This document shows positions 27,701-35,499 of a DNA stretch of 64,000 nt, in pieces (within the stretch, counting starts at the first letter, position 1; each line of letters opens with the position of its first letter). The position numbers were made by a program, and so were the translations under genes. A model generated the notes under the pieces. The model saw only the letters and a list, made by a program, of their open reading frames with translations. It was not told where the DNA came from and did not search any database. Source of the stretch: Mixophyes australis (Eukaryota > Chordata > Amphibia > Anura > Limnodynastidae); NCBI GenBank assembly GCA_036250195.1, contig JAVHZZ010000006.1, positions 166,676,424 to 166,740,423 on the forward strand, read 5' to 3'.

Positions 27701-30351
27701 AACACAATACACTGTTCAGCTTATTTAATGCTTACCGGATACATGTATAGCTCTGAATTTATGACATCATATATGTGTGTGTATTATATATTGTAATGTT
27801 TTGTGATGTTTGTGTATAATAAGCTCAGTTTTATGTGAAATTGTATCCAAACAACTCTTAAAGCTATTTACATGTTGTTTGTTTGATCATTCTCAATGAT
27901 CATTTATCTAATTATGCAAATGATGTAATGTTTTAGCTGACTGTCATATTTTGCTCAAGTACAGTTCTTAAGAGTTTAAAAAGTTGTTCAAACCTTCAGT
28001 TTCTGTTGGCTGTGCTTTTACTGGAACAAGATTGATGCCTGCAGGTTAGTCATCCTGTACTAAAGCCAGTGAAGCTACAGCATAGTTCTGTAGAACTCTT
28101 ACAAAAGCTATTTTGGTTTGGACGGAGCACTGTATTGACGTGTGTGGGTGTGGTGTCACAGCAGATTGATGTGACGATCTAAATGACTGTAAATTTGGTC
28201 ATCACATCTGTATACAAGTTGGTAGCTGTTGTAACAGAGAAACAAACAGGATTTTCAGAAAAGCAATTGGATCTTCCCATGTGTGTTTAGCTTACGTGCC
28301 TCTCAAGTGATTCTTGTATCGCTTATTTCTATTTTGCAGACCTGTCCGTGGTCCAGTTACCTTACAAGTGCCTGTGATCCTGACTTTACTAAACATCCAG
28401 TGATAAAGTAAGTAATGTAAATGATATTGAAGGTTTAGTTACTGATCACCACATACAGAGAGAAGCCGCCACAAAAGAGCAGAAGTCCAGGCACACTTTA
28501 TATGGAACAGCGCATTTCGACCAATACAAAAATTGACTGTATGATAGTGACACGTAATGAACGCGGTCCCGATCATGTCACACTCATGATTCATTTAAGA
28601 TATAGATGAGGGTCTATTGGATAGTATTGTAAGGGAAAAATATAAAAAAAAAAAGATGAAATTAAGGAAGAAAGTAGTCCAAAATGTTAAAAGCAGATTT
28701 AAGACCACTTTATTCATTGTGACTGTACTTGTCAAGCATATAACTTTTTGGAGCTAGTAATGTCCCTTTTAAATAACAACATCATAACACTGTAGTTTAA
28801 ATCTTTTTTTTTTTTTTTTTTGTAGATTTAGCATTTAATGGTCTATGTTCAATAGTTTAGTAAATGTCTCCAGCCAGGAATACAGAGGTGGGCAATTCTG
28901 CCACTGTTTTCAACACACCTTCAAAATGCTAATGGTGCAATACTGACATCTACTCGCAGAAAGAGAGTACAACAACAGTACTACAAAATTATTTTACACA
29001 TTTCTTTAACTTTAGGAATGATACTTTCTACTTGGGTATAATCTATATATTTTGTTCTTATTTGAAAGTGACTATTGAAACTGACAGGAAAATAAATGAA
29101 TATTTATTTTGGTGTAGAAAGTATATATTTTAATATATATAATGTTACACCTTGGGTACACATTCACAATTTCTCTACGGTGAAGATGACCAGGTTCTCT
29201 CTTTCACCAGATTTATGAAAGACAAAGCAAATTACTCCTTGAGCACAGATGATCCTCTGATCTTCAGATCTACGCTAGACAAAGACTATGGTATTGCATT
29301 TAATCACATGGACTTCACAGAAGAAGAGTTTAAGCGGGTGGTAAGTTTTCACGTGGGAACAGTATTCTAGTCAGCAGTTTGTAAGTGACCACGGGAGGGG
29401 TGGAAATTATAAAAAAGTGACAATGTGAATTATATCCCACTACATTTATATTTAAAAGCTAAATCCATCAAAAACTAAAATCTTGGCTGACCTAAAATAA
29501 AATAGAGTTTTACTTAACAGTGATCGGTGGATCCATTATTTCAGCTGGTCCCCTGATGCATCTAATCAAAGGAGAAGATTCTCTCTCCTTCTTGGGTAGG
29601 TCTAAACCCAACCACAGGATCTTCCCATTCATGTGAAAGATAAGTTTTTGTTGGGTAGAGCTTTGAAAATCCTAAAAGTAGCTGGGTCAGGAAGGAGGAT
29701 CTCCTGCTTAACTGTTAGAATCATCAAGGGACCCACCAAGTAGCTGGATTCACCCAACGCCAGTATGTAAATCCTTTATTTATGTCACCTAAATTTGTCT
29801 TTAATATTTCTGCAAATAGTGCATGCTGTTGGATATATTACTATATTAGACGGTAAAAAATAATAGTAAATGCTTGAGATTTAACTGCATGTGTAAAAGT
29901 AGATTGTGAGGGCAGAACCAGTTTTCATAAGAAAGTAGTCTCTATGTAGTATGAGCCAGTGGCTCAGTGATGTCACTTAGTGAGTTGATTGTGCCCATAA
30001 AATGTCTGCCCAATACCAGTGCAAATTAAGCACAATTTAACCAGTATAGTTACTATTTTGAAAGCCCAAATACAACAGGGGCACCCAGCCAAATGACTCC
30101 CATCTAACAGCTAGTAAAGAGGAATAAGCCCATTCGATAGAAATGTTTAAAAATTGAATTTTCCTTTTGAAGAATAAAGATATCCTGCATAAGTTTTGCA
30201 GGTATAGGGAAATTAAATCTCGTCTTTTTTTTCTTATCAATTTCAGAACATTAACGCAGCAATGTCCAGCTTTCTACCAGAAAAAGAAAAGAAAGAACTT
30301 CTCTTTAAATTGTATGAAGCGTATGGCATGGTGATGACCACAAAGCTATGA
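2009..30351 (+). CDS. ADA: Adenosine deaminase, coding exons 2-11 (spliced; 5' exon off window)
   Basis: Encodes the zinc-dependent enzyme that hydrolyses adenosine and 2'-deoxyadenosine to inosine and deoxyinosine in purine salvage. Ten exons join in one frame: 2009-2070, 4033-4155, 8007-8150, 9240-9355, 17410-17534, 25285-25356, 25714-25815, 28340-28407, 29211-29340, 30247-30351. They total 1047 nt, giving 348 residues plus stop; adding the usual 11-residue exon 1 gives about 359, against 363 in human. Family active-site motifs are all present: HVHLDG (first two zinc ligands), DLAGDE, HAGE (zinc-ligand His and catalytic Glu), GHGYH, and STDDP (Asp pair, zinc and catalysis). Exon lengths 62, 123, 144, 116, 72, 102 and 130 match the mammalian gene as I recall it; exon 6 is one codon shorter and exon 9 one codon longer. 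All introns are GT-AG. No nonsense or frameshift was seen, so the copy looks functional. The identification is near certain; exon 1 and the promoter are not in the window. Confidence 0.97.
2071..4032 (+). other. ADA: ADA intron 2
   Basis: About 2.0 kb, GTAATT donor to ATTCAG acceptor. AT-rich; a T-rich stretch lies at 3487-3521. I see no recognisable gene or element in it. Confidence 0.85.
4033..4155 (+). CDS. ADA: ADA exon 3
   Basis: 123 nt, phase 2 to phase 2. It encodes the segment containing [13 protein letters not shown] and ending FDYYMPAIA, which lines up with the human exon 3 product. The acceptor is TATTCAG and the donor GTGAGT. An open frame extends about 60 nt upstream into the intron from an ATG at 3974, but that part is not ADA-like. 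Confidence 0.97.
5586..6249 (+). mobile_element. 5'-truncated L1-like LINE 3' end with target-site duplication
   Basis: The segment 5601-6233 ends in an AATAAA (6213-6218) and a poly-A tract. It is flanked by identical direct repeats, AAAAATGGCAATCTGA, at 5586-5601 and 6234-6249; this is the signature of target-primed reverse transcription. The frame 5619-6020 encodes 134 residues that resemble the C-terminal tail of frog and fish L1 ORF2 proteins: an [14 protein letters not shown] helix, a W followed by a P-rich turn, then a KFFDTWESF block. The frame is still open to its stop at 6021, so the insertion may be fairly young. The family assignment rests on pattern recognition; the insertion structure is seen directly. 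Confidence 0.85.
7091..7141 (+). repeat. 3' tail of SINE/LINE type (gcgctgcggaat...cgcc-atacaaataaatg)
   Basis: A short segment reading cagcaatgcggattctgtga followed by cgccatacaaataaatga resembles the 3' end shared by the 13.6-kb and 19.3-kb SINEs. It is preceded by a T-rich 3'UTR-like stretch (6900-7080). It is probably the end of a LINE or LINE-tailed SINE. Confidence 0.45.
8007..8150 (+). CDS. ADA: ADA exon 4
   Basis: 144 nt, phase 2 to phase 2. It encodes [20 protein letters not shown] followed by the [18 protein letters not shown] block, one of the most conserved stretches of vertebrate ADA. The acceptor is ATTTAG and the donor GTAAGT. Confidence 0.98.
8151..9239 (+). other. ADA: ADA intron 4
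   Basis: About 1.1 kb. It contains a small inverted-repeat element at about 8648-8756, listed separately; no gene is seen. A 79-codon open frame at 8189-8428 shows no homology that I recognise. Confidence 0.85.
8648..8756. mobile_element. Small palindromic MITE-like repeat
   Basis: The left arm, ACAATTTGAGGCT then CCATAAAA, is mirrored on the opposite strand by the right arm, TTTTATGG then AGCCTCAAATTGT. The structure is about 105 bp. The family is unknown. Confidence 0.5.
9240..9355 (+). CDS. ADA: ADA exon 5
   Basis: 116 nt, phase 2 to phase 1. It encodes the [20 protein letters not shown] segment and ends with [13 protein letters not shown]. The acceptor is CGGCAG and the donor CAA|GTAATG. 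Confidence 0.97.
10949..11205 (+). mobile_element. L1-like LINE ORF2 C-terminal fragment
   Basis: The frame running through 10666-11259 contains [18 protein letters not shown] followed by a Cys-rich block and IWW. This matches the C-terminal cysteine/histidine region of vertebrate L1 ORF2 (RWY-x-TP-x-RL, CxxCG, H/QIWW). No poly-A tail or target-site duplication was found, so the fragment is old or cut on both sides. The first ~90 residues of the open frame are not convincing LINE sequence. Confidence 0.7.
11702..11765. mobile_element. End of 'cacagtggaggcag' MITE family (partial copy)
   Basis: ACTTACACACAGTGGAGGCA is the same terminal sequence seen at 23.94, 24.18 and 40.57-40.92 kb. Only one end is evident here. 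Confidence 0.45.
12203..12418 (-). mobile_element. Possible LINE ORF2 C-terminal remnant
   Basis: The 71-codon minus-strand frame starts [16 protein letters not shown] after its Met, which resembles the CxxC...HxxW block of L1 ORF2. The match is short and the histidine is replaced by arginine. It could be chance. Confidence 0.25.
12968..13085 (-). repeat. SINE 3' tail fragment, reverse orientation
   Basis: Read on the minus strand this gives the gcagggactgat ... tggcgctatataaa tail shared with the SINEs at 13.4 and 19.1 kb. It is a separate, diverged copy. Confidence 0.6.
13390..13690 (+). mobile_element. tRNA-derived SINE (HE1/DANA-like core), with internal TG microsatellite
   Basis: It contains the SINE core GTGTGGAGTTTGTATGTTCT, then a GGTGCTCCGGTTTCCTCCCA block and GGTTAATTGGCTGCT. 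These motifs are established for HE1/DANA-type tRNA-derived SINEs in fish and amphibians. A (TG)n tract occupies 13549-13585, and the element ends with gcagggactgat...ggcgctatataaatgatgat. The tRNA-like head is degraded compared with the 19.1-kb copy. Confidence 0.85.
14019..14132. mobile_element. Short hairpin element with ~45-bp near-perfect arms
   Basis: The left arm, GGACGCCGACAGTAATGTTT then CTACTCTTAAGGGGGCAG, is mirrored by the right arm, CTGCCCCCTTAAGAGTAG then AAACATTACTGTCAGCGTCC, around a ~30-bp loop. The near identity of the arms suggests a young foldback or MITE. Confidence 0.7.
15700..16100. repeat. C/A-rich degenerate tandem-like block
   Basis: The motif (c)ccca-n-cattaaat(t)aat recurs about every 40 bases with heavy divergence (15748, 15789, 15866, 15891, 15922 and on). 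A 24-bp unit is also repeated about 2.5 times at 15365-15426 just upstream. It may be the decayed inside of a non-autonomous transposon. Confidence 0.4.
16233..16345 (+). mobile_element. hAT-like MITE end ('catacttgccaactct' family), partial
   Basis: CATACTTGCCAACTCTCCCG at 16241, followed by gatgtccgggagactcccg, matches the left end of the complete element at 61016-61337. No matching right terminus was found within several hundred bases, so this copy is truncated or rearranged. Confidence 0.65.
17410..17534 (+). CDS. ADA: ADA exon 6
   Basis: 125 nt, phase 1 to phase 0. It encodes [20 protein letters not shown] then DLAGDE, where the family's substrate-contacting glycine lies, and ends GHKKAYE. 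It is one codon shorter than the 128-nt mammalian exon. The acceptor is AAAAG, poor in pyrimidines close to the site, and the donor is GTGAGC. Confidence 0.97.
18050..18184 (+). repeat. Direct duplication, copy 1
   Basis: About 135 bp (tgtaaaagggctgcacatta ... ggcatgtcgtaac) is repeated at 18720-18856 in the same orientation with roughly 90% identity by eye. It matches no family that I recognise. Confidence 0.85.
18720..18856 (+). repeat. Direct duplication, copy 2
   Basis: Second copy of the 18050-18184 segment, about 540 bp further on. It differs by scattered substitutions and small indels. Confidence 0.85.
19068..19396 (+). mobile_element. tRNA-derived SINE (HE1/DANA-like), near full length
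   Basis: The head reads TTGGCTAAGTGGTTAGCACT...GGGGTCATGAGTTAAATTCC, which resembles tRNA A-box and B-box spacing. It is followed by the GTGTGGAGTTTGTATGTTCT core, the GGTGCTCCGGTTTCCTCCCA block, and a tail ending ggcgctatataaaataaatg with a short gatgat microsatellite. It is the same family as 13390-13690. RNA polymerase III transcription of the source copy is family knowledge. Confidence 0.88.
20660..20683. repeat. (TG)n microsatellite
   Basis: Twelve uninterrupted TG units followed by an AT-rich stretch. Confidence 0.95.
20911..22088. mobile_element. Non-autonomous DNA transposon with gtcgacatt subterminal repeats
   Basis: The left end, ggttggatatgaaataac, and the right end, read on the opposite strand as ggtatgtattcgaaatgac, form diverged terminal inverted repeats. 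Both ends carry clusters of GTCGACATT/AATGTCGAC-type subterminal words (20985-21045 left, 21955-22070 right). The interior holds a G15 run (21421-21435), a (TA)n tract (21660-21705) and several gcatgctgg words. No transposase was seen; the superfamily is not assigned. Confidence 0.65.
21660..21705. repeat. (TA)n microsatellite
   Basis: About 23 uninterrupted TA units inside the 20.9-22.1-kb element. Confidence 0.97.
22658..22940. mobile_element. MITE with gggcctgattcatta termini
   Basis: The 5' end, GGGCCTGATTCATTAGGGAA then agttaagcaaaa, is mirrored by the 3' end, ttttgcttaactttccttaatgaatcaggccc. The element is 283 bp with an AT-rich interior and no ORF. Its termini resemble those of the 59.6-60.4-kb element (gggcctgagtcatta). 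Confidence 0.8.
23937..24082. mobile_element. 'cacagtggaggcag' MITE, ~146 bp copy
   Basis: The left end, acttacacactgtagaggcg, pairs with the right end, ATGGCTGCCTCCACTGTGTG. The interior shares gtgagaatgcaatctatc and gaatggttcagccc with the copy at 40.57 kb. Confidence 0.65.
24175..24232. mobile_element. 'cacagtggaggcag' MITE, short internally deleted copy
   Basis: ctacacacagtg and ATGGCTGCCTCCACTGTGTG lie only about 30 bp apart, as in an internally deleted member of the family at 23937-24082. Confidence 0.5.
25285..25356 (+). CDS. ADA: ADA exon 7 (HAGE exon)
   Basis: 72 nt, phase 0 to phase 0. It encodes [20 protein letters not shown] then VVKE. In the family the HAGE His is a zinc ligand and the Glu is the proton-shuttling catalytic residue. 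The acceptor is TTGTAG and the donor GTAGGA. Confidence 0.98.
25445..25530. mobile_element. Fragment resembling a Tc1/mariner-type terminus
   Basis: ctacatggtcaaaggtatat followed by ggaacccttctaatta resembles the 'tacatgg(a)caaaagtat-gg-acac' ends of Tc1/mariner elements common in frogs and fish. It lies in ADA intron 7, and no second end was seen. Confidence 0.4.
25714..25815 (+). CDS. ADA: ADA exon 8 (GHGYH exon)
   Basis: 102 nt, phase 0 to phase 0. It encodes [20 protein letters not shown] and ends LNKNMHFE. The GHGYH His lies near the substrate water in the family structure. The acceptor is TTGCAG and the donor GTTTGT. Confidence 0.98.
25816..28339 (+). other. ADA: ADA intron 8
   Basis: About 2.5 kb with no gene. 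A possible hAT-like element lies at about 26582-27122, listed separately. The rest is AT-rich and without recognised structure. Confidence 0.8.
26582..27122. mobile_element. Possible non-autonomous hAT element
   Basis: CAGTGATGTGAAACAGGAGG near the left and the complement of the right end, CAGTGATAGGCAACCTGATA, share a CAGTGAT start and a diverged continuation. A ggccctttttgaat subterminal block is typical of hAT ends. No convincing 8-bp duplication was found. Confidence 0.4.
28340..28407 (+). CDS. ADA: ADA exon 9
   Basis: 68 nt, phase 0 to phase 2. It encodes [20 protein letters not shown] then VI and part of Lys. It is one codon longer than the 65-nt mammalian exon, in the variable region after the SSYLTGA motif. 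The acceptor is TTGCAG and the donor GTAAGT. Confidence 0.97.
28806..28822. repeat. Poly-T tract
   Basis: Uninterrupted T run in ADA intron 9. It could be the tail of a minus-strand retroposon, but no duplication was identified. Confidence 0.6.
29211..29340 (+). CDS. ADA: ADA exon 10 (STDDP exon)
   Basis: 130 nt, phase 2 to phase 0. It encodes [20 protein letters not shown] and ends FTEEEFKRV. The paired Asp residues are the last zinc ligand and a catalytic base in the family. The acceptor is TCACCAG and the donor GTAAGT. An open frame from 29152 runs from the intron into this exon. Confidence 0.98.
29525..29764. mobile_element. Diverged inverted-repeat element in ADA intron 10
   Basis: The left arm has ggtggatccattatttcagc then tggtcccctgatg. 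The right arm, read on the other strand, gives gggtgaatccagctacttgg then tgggtcccttgatgattcta. The arms are imperfect over about 100 bp each. The family is unknown. Confidence 0.5.
30247..30351 (+). CDS. ADA: ADA exon 11, C-terminus and stop
   Basis: 105 nt including TGA. It encodes [20 protein letters not shown] and ends [12 protein letters not shown]. Mammalian ADA splits its last residues over a further exon after this YxAYGM motif; here the frame reads straight to a stop, giving a shorter tail. The acceptor is TTTCAG. Confidence 0.96.
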   Translation, partial: NINAAMSSFLPEKEKKELLFKLYEAYGMVMTTKL

Positions 30352-31600
30352 GCATAACTCAAAATATACCATGTGACATTTAAATCGCTTATTAAAGTAG
30401 TTTTTCCCCAACTGCACCCATTAAGTCTTGCCGCGGGGCACATTTTAATGATATCCTTATCTGTACAACAGCCCAGATTCACCCATGTGCACTCTATCTA
30501 AGATATCCTTAAAATGTGAACTGCTGATGGGAAATGTTAGGAAATGCTGGTGTGCATCTGAGGACATAACATTTCTCTGAACAGGATTGGCCTTCCTAAC
30601 TGCACTGTAAACATAACAAGTAAAATAGACATTATTGCAGTATATACCTCTAACTCCACTACTCAATGAGATTACAGATACTGTGGTGGTGGAAACGGGT
30701 CTAAATATCCAAAAGCAGGTGACCATAAGGATATGCTCAGCTGGAAATCAAAAGAATATTTTTTAATACTGCTGCCATCTGTTTGACAGGAGGAGTTTTC
30801 ATTGTGTGTGTGTGTGTGTGTGTGTAAGCAAACTATACACTTTCAATATAAAACTTATAGGCCTACCACTGTAAATTCTTAACAAGCAATAATAGTTTCT
30901 GCAGCAGTCAGGTATACTCATGTAGTGAAGATCTTCAGTCTGCTGGCAACCAGTTACTTATCAAGTCCCTCATAAGTGTCAGTACTTCCATCAGAGGGCA
31001 ACTTTCTGCTAAGAAATGCTGATCGAATATTTCAGAAGTAAACCAGCGTAAGTAATGCATGAAAATGACTGATATACCAAAAACTTCAATATAACATATA
31101 TTTATAACTATTTCAACCACTATTGATGTGTCTCATGCCATTGATTCCCAGTGAATTGTTATGTCTAAATGACTGTCAACGTTTAAGACTCACTTTTACT
31201 TGGGTTCTCTTTTTAGCACACCTCCACTCATAAGCAACTACAAATACTATCTACTAGACCAAACCACAACTTACAAAACATTAATAATGGGTACAATATA
31301 TGTATTAGAAATATTAATTAGTGAGGAGAAGTATCTACAAGATATATAAGATGCCAAAAAGAGGCTGGGCAGGATAATAAAGTAGGACAGCTATGATTTG
31401 TATCTGGTTCCTATTGAGCTCTAATGACTAACGGTTAACTGTTATTAATGACAATTGATGCGCAGATGCATAGGCAGATAAAAACTGGTATCACTTATAT
31501 AACTTATTTATATTGTTAAAGAAGGAATTATATAAGCCATATAAGTAAATATTCAATATGCAACCTTTTAAAGTAATAAACTACACATGAATAGTATAAA
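30352..31600. other. ADA 3' flank / intergenic
   Basis: No gene was recognised. It contains a (TG)n microsatellite at 30803-30825. Some of it may be ADA 3'UTR. Confidence 0.6.
30391..30396 (+). terminator. ADA: Candidate ADA polyadenylation signal ATTAAA
   Basis: ATTAAA lies 40 nt past the stop codon and is the first common hexamer after it, followed by a T-rich stretch (30400-30407). A 3'UTR this short would be unusual, so a later site may be used. Confidence 0.4.
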
Positions 31601-31604
31601 TCTA

Positions 31605-32555
31605 CTGAGTTGTGATGAATGTTGGCGTGTGGTGTAGTCACAAATGACAGGATGCACAACAAATAATAATAAATAGCAATTATTAATAAATAGCAAATGT
31701 CTATTTGTAAATAACAAAGTCCAAGTGCACTGGATACAATAAAAAAATTACATACAAGATATGGCTGGAATGGTCTCAATAACTTCAGATAATTACTTGT
31801 GATAACACCTTGCCACAAATACTGACATAGCAGTGTGTTACAAGATATAACATAGTGAGCAGTCCAGCCGTATAATCTCAAACCTCGTACTGGGTAAAAG
31901 AAGTCCCAGTATGTAACGGAGAATAAATGTCCTGGAGCACAAATGTCCTCTCTGGACCATTGTCTCATACAGGTCATGCGGCATAAAAGACTACATTATT
32001 CAATCCTGCTAGGTGGCCGATGCATGCAGCAATGGGAATTAAAAGAGAAAATTACATTGGGCGTTCTGACTGTGAAATTTTCACTTTGCCAACACACCTT
32101 TAGCTTAATCACACATCTAGTGGGATTTTCTCTTTTTATTCCCATTCCTGCATGCATCGGCCACCTAGCAGGATTGAATTATGTAGTCTTTTATGCCGCA
32201 TGACCTGTATGAGACAATGGTCCGAAGAGGACATTTATTCTCCGTTACATACTGGGACTTCTTTTACCCAGTACGAGGTTTGAGATTATACGGCTGGACT
32301 GCTCACTATGTTATATCTTGTAACACACTGCTATGTCAGTATTTGTAGCAAGGTGTTATCACAAGTAATTATCTGCTTGTCTGAAATCATTGAGACCATT
32401 CCAGCCATATCTTATATGTTTTTTTAATTGTACCCAGTGCACTTGGACTTTATTTGCAAATAGACATTTGCTATTTATTAATAATTGCTATTATTATTTG
32501 TTGTGCATCCTGTCATTTGTGACTACACCACACGCCAACATTCAGCACAACTGAG
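31605..32555. mobile_element. Foldback element: 430-450-bp inverted arms, 72-bp loop
   Basis: The left arm (31605-32052) and right arm (32125-32555) are reverse complements with few differences. Examples: 31620-31640 tgttggcgtgtggtgtagtc against gactacaccacacgccaaca near 32521, and ggtggccgatgcatgcag against ctgcatgcatcggccacc. The loop is 32053-32124. The 149-codon minus-strand open frame at 31528-31977 lies in the left arm and has no recognisable protein. High arm similarity implies recent formation or gene conversion. Confidence 0.85.
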
Positions 32556-33689
32556 GTCTATCGCACATTCATAGAGCGTCTGGGATTTCATTTTAATGCA
32601 TGTTTACCTACTTTTGGGGTGTGGGACTATTCCCCTTTATCTTCCCTAAGGCAGCATACACACTAACTCAACACTAGGGAAGCGTGGATTTCCATTTAGA
32701 GTTGTGCAATTACAAATCTACTGAAACCAGGAAAAACTAAGTGCCACTTTGCCAAGTATGTGGGTTGAATATATGAAAGTGGGTGAAATTAGGGGCCGTA
32801 AGTAACAAAACATAAACTTATTTGATACTTTCACATAGACTTATTTGGGAACCTGTATGTATGCAAACCAATTGGAGAGTTGCAACCACTTCAGAGATAT
32901 TAGACGGAGGAGGTGCCATTATCTACTGCTCGTACATTCATTTTATCCTTGTTGCACCATGTTTGTATCCGAGGAACAGGAGAATGTATTGGCAGACTTC
33001 ATGCCTATTTTTGAGTCTTATAGTTTCAATTTTGTTGTTGCTCCAATAAATACTTTTTTGTGTTATTTTGTCCTGTGCTCGCATAGTGCGTGTTTCACCT
33101 TTTTTTAAAAAAATATATACGCATCCCATGTATACTGTCCCACAGAAATATTTTGTGGTTGTTCTTTATCCCACCACCAGTGCCCTTTTGAGACAGAGCA
33201 ATTCTCATAGTCCTCAATCAGTGTCTTAGCCACACTAGCCAGTGGGTAAAAAGTAAATAACCAGTTCTAGTGGTAATACTAATTTCGGTTCAGGTACCTC
33301 AATTCAACATAAATTCAATATATGATATTTATTACCCTTACAATGCTAATGATTCACTAGTCCTATACGTACCCCAAAGCAGAATTGACCCTCATTATTG
33401 CAAAATGGCTGCCTGAACGTTACTACTCTGCACATTGCGCTAGTGGTTAATTGTAAAGTCTGCAGATGCCCTCCAGCAACATTTCACTAAATACTTTTAT
33501 TTTTAGCTCCCTTCTGCACCCCTCACCAATATCTTTCATTTTACTGAGAGACAAATACACTGCTGCTCTCAAGATACAACTGTATCCAATGTAGAGAGCT
33601 CAGCGGTGCAGTACAATATCCCAGGGCAATGAAAATATTTTTTTTAATTGATTCTATGGCTGAAAGCATAGAGTTGACCAGAAAGAAAA

Positions 33690-33797
33690 TTGAGAATTAT
33701 ACTCACCGTTAATTTCCTTTCCTTGAAATACTCCATGGCAACCCTTACAATGGGTTAATCCCTAATCAGCTAGTTTAGACAGGAGTAATTTTGTCCC
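33690..33797. repeat. DIRS left inverted terminal repeat
   Basis: The stretch containing caatgggttaatccctaatc then agctagtttagacaggag is the reverse complement of 38411-38480. The outermost ~50 bases (33690-33741) lack a partner in the right repeat but match the internal complementary region. Confidence 0.9.
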
Positions 33798-33903
33798 ACC
33801 TGGCCCCTATATAAGGCAGCTCCTCCTCTTCCTCAGTGTCTTTCGTAACTTCCCAAGCCGTCCTATAACATAACTATCAGAACAAGGGTGGGAAAATATA
33901 GGG

Positions 33904-33992
33904 CTGCCATGGAGTATTTCAAGGAAAGGAAATTAACGGTGAGTAGAATTCTCAATGTTCCTTTCCCTACTCCATGGCAGTCCTTCCAATGG
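33904..33992. repeat. DIRS internal complementary region
   Basis: 33904-33955 is the reverse complement of the left end (33690-33741) with one mismatch seen. 33962-33992 (ttccctactccatgg...ccttccaatggg) is the reverse complement of the right end (about 38456-38486), with more differences. In the DIRS model this region templates the joining of the two ends into a circle. The join shows TGTT between the two halves. Confidence 0.9.
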
Positions 33993-35174
33993 GACATACC
34001 AAAGCAGTACAATATCGGGAGAGCAATAAAACCAACACCTTAATATGGTCAAACAGAAAATGTATTCACAGCACTTGCTGGAGCATCTCTCCCAAACTGT
34101 GTCCTCAGAGACCGAAACGTCAAGAAGATAATGTTTAGAAAAGGTGGGCATCGATGACCATCCGACTGCCTTGCAGATATCGTTTGCCGATGCATGGGTT
34201 CTATGTGCCCAGGAGGTCACTACCACCCTAGTTGAATGCACCTTCAGTATTCTAGGTACTTCACGCCCTTTCCCTCTGTAGGCCTGTGCAATCACTTCTC
34301 TGATCCACTTCGCCAATGTGGGTTTGGATGGGGCCTGTCCCCTGCGAGGACCTTCAGGAAGTACAAATAGTTGCTTTGTCTTCCTAAGATTTTTTGGCTT
34401 GATAATGTAAGTAGATATAGCTCTCACCACATCTAGAGTATGGAGACGTGTTTCGTCACTATAAGTGGGATGAGGGTAGAGAGATGGCAGAATCAACTCC
34501 TGATTGATGTGCAAGGAGGATACCACCTTGGGTAAATAATCTGGATTCGTCTTCAGAACTACTCTATCTTCATAGATATTCAGAAAGGGTTCTTCACACC
34601 ACAAAGCATGTATGTCCCGCATTCAATGAGCCAAAGTGATAGCCACCAAAAAGAGTACCTTCAGAGTGAGGCATCTAAGAGATATGTCTTGCAACGGTTC
34701 AAAAGGATAAGCTGTTAAGACATCCAAAACAATATTAAGGTCCCAAGGGGCTAAGATTGGTTTCCATCTTGGGCGTAACCTCTTTAGTGCTTGAAAAAAT
34801 GGAAGATAAGACCCTGAGATGCCAGTTTGATATCAAGAAGGATGCAGATACTTGTACCTTTTAATGTAGCAGGTGCTAGTCCTTTAACAAAACCATCTTT
34901 GAGAAATTCTAACACATCCGGCATACTGGTAGACATGGGATCCTTCGCCATGTCCCCTGCCCAAAAAATAATTTTTTTCTAGATTCTGTAATAAATCATG
35001 GAGGAGTTCTTTCCTGGCCTGAATTAGAATGTCTATTACCGAGACCCCTTTGCATTTCAGCAATTGCCTCTCAGTCTCCACGCCATCAAACCTAGTGAGT
35101 TTGGATTTGAATGTAAAACGACCTTGATGTATGAGGTCTGGCCTGACCGGTAACGCCCATGGATGTTCCAGCAA
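33933..35174 (-). pseudogene. DIRS tyrosine recombinase ORF, broken
   Basis: Two minus-strand open frames, 35174-34884 and 34622-33933, lie in one reading frame. They are separated by in-frame stops, including a TGA just before the ATG at 34622. The N-terminal part has RFDGVETERQLLKCKGVS and the IDILIQARK segment that precedes DIRS recombinase domains. The C-terminal part has the catalytic HSTRVVVTSWA (H-x-x-R type) box, VGWSSMPTFSKHYL and the presumed nucleophilic Tyr in SKHYLLDV. Stops make it non-functional. Fold and catalysis are family knowledge. Confidence 0.85.
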
Positions 35175-35395
35175 TAATCTCTGCTACAGCGAACCAGGGA
35201 TGCCGGGAGGACCTCTATCACCTCCACTTTTTCTTTCCTTATTTTCCTGAGTATCTGAGGAATGAGTGGAAAAGGAGGAAACACATACCCCAGTTTGAAG
35301 TTCCACTGTATTGACAGGGCATCTGTCCCTAGGGCCCTGATGTCTCTGTGATGGGAGTAGAAGAGGGGTACCTTGGCATTGCTTCCTGTGGCCAT
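35057..35395 (-). pseudogene. DIRS pol linker region fragment
   Basis: The frame includes NAKVPLFYSHHRDIRALGTD then ALSIQW and YVFPPFPLIPQILRKI, a block that follows RNase H in DIRS pol proteins and precedes the recombinase. Its function is not certain to me. Confidence 0.6.
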
Positions 35396-35499
35396 AAGGT
35401 CTATTTCTGATGTTCCAAATCTGTTGTACTAGTTGAAAGACTTCCTCGTGCAGCTCCCATTCCCCTGGGTGGACTTGGGGTCCACTTAATTAATCCGCC

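Noticed and set aside
31528..31977. 149-codon minus-strand open frame
   Set aside because: It lies in one arm of the large palindrome and has no recognisable domain.
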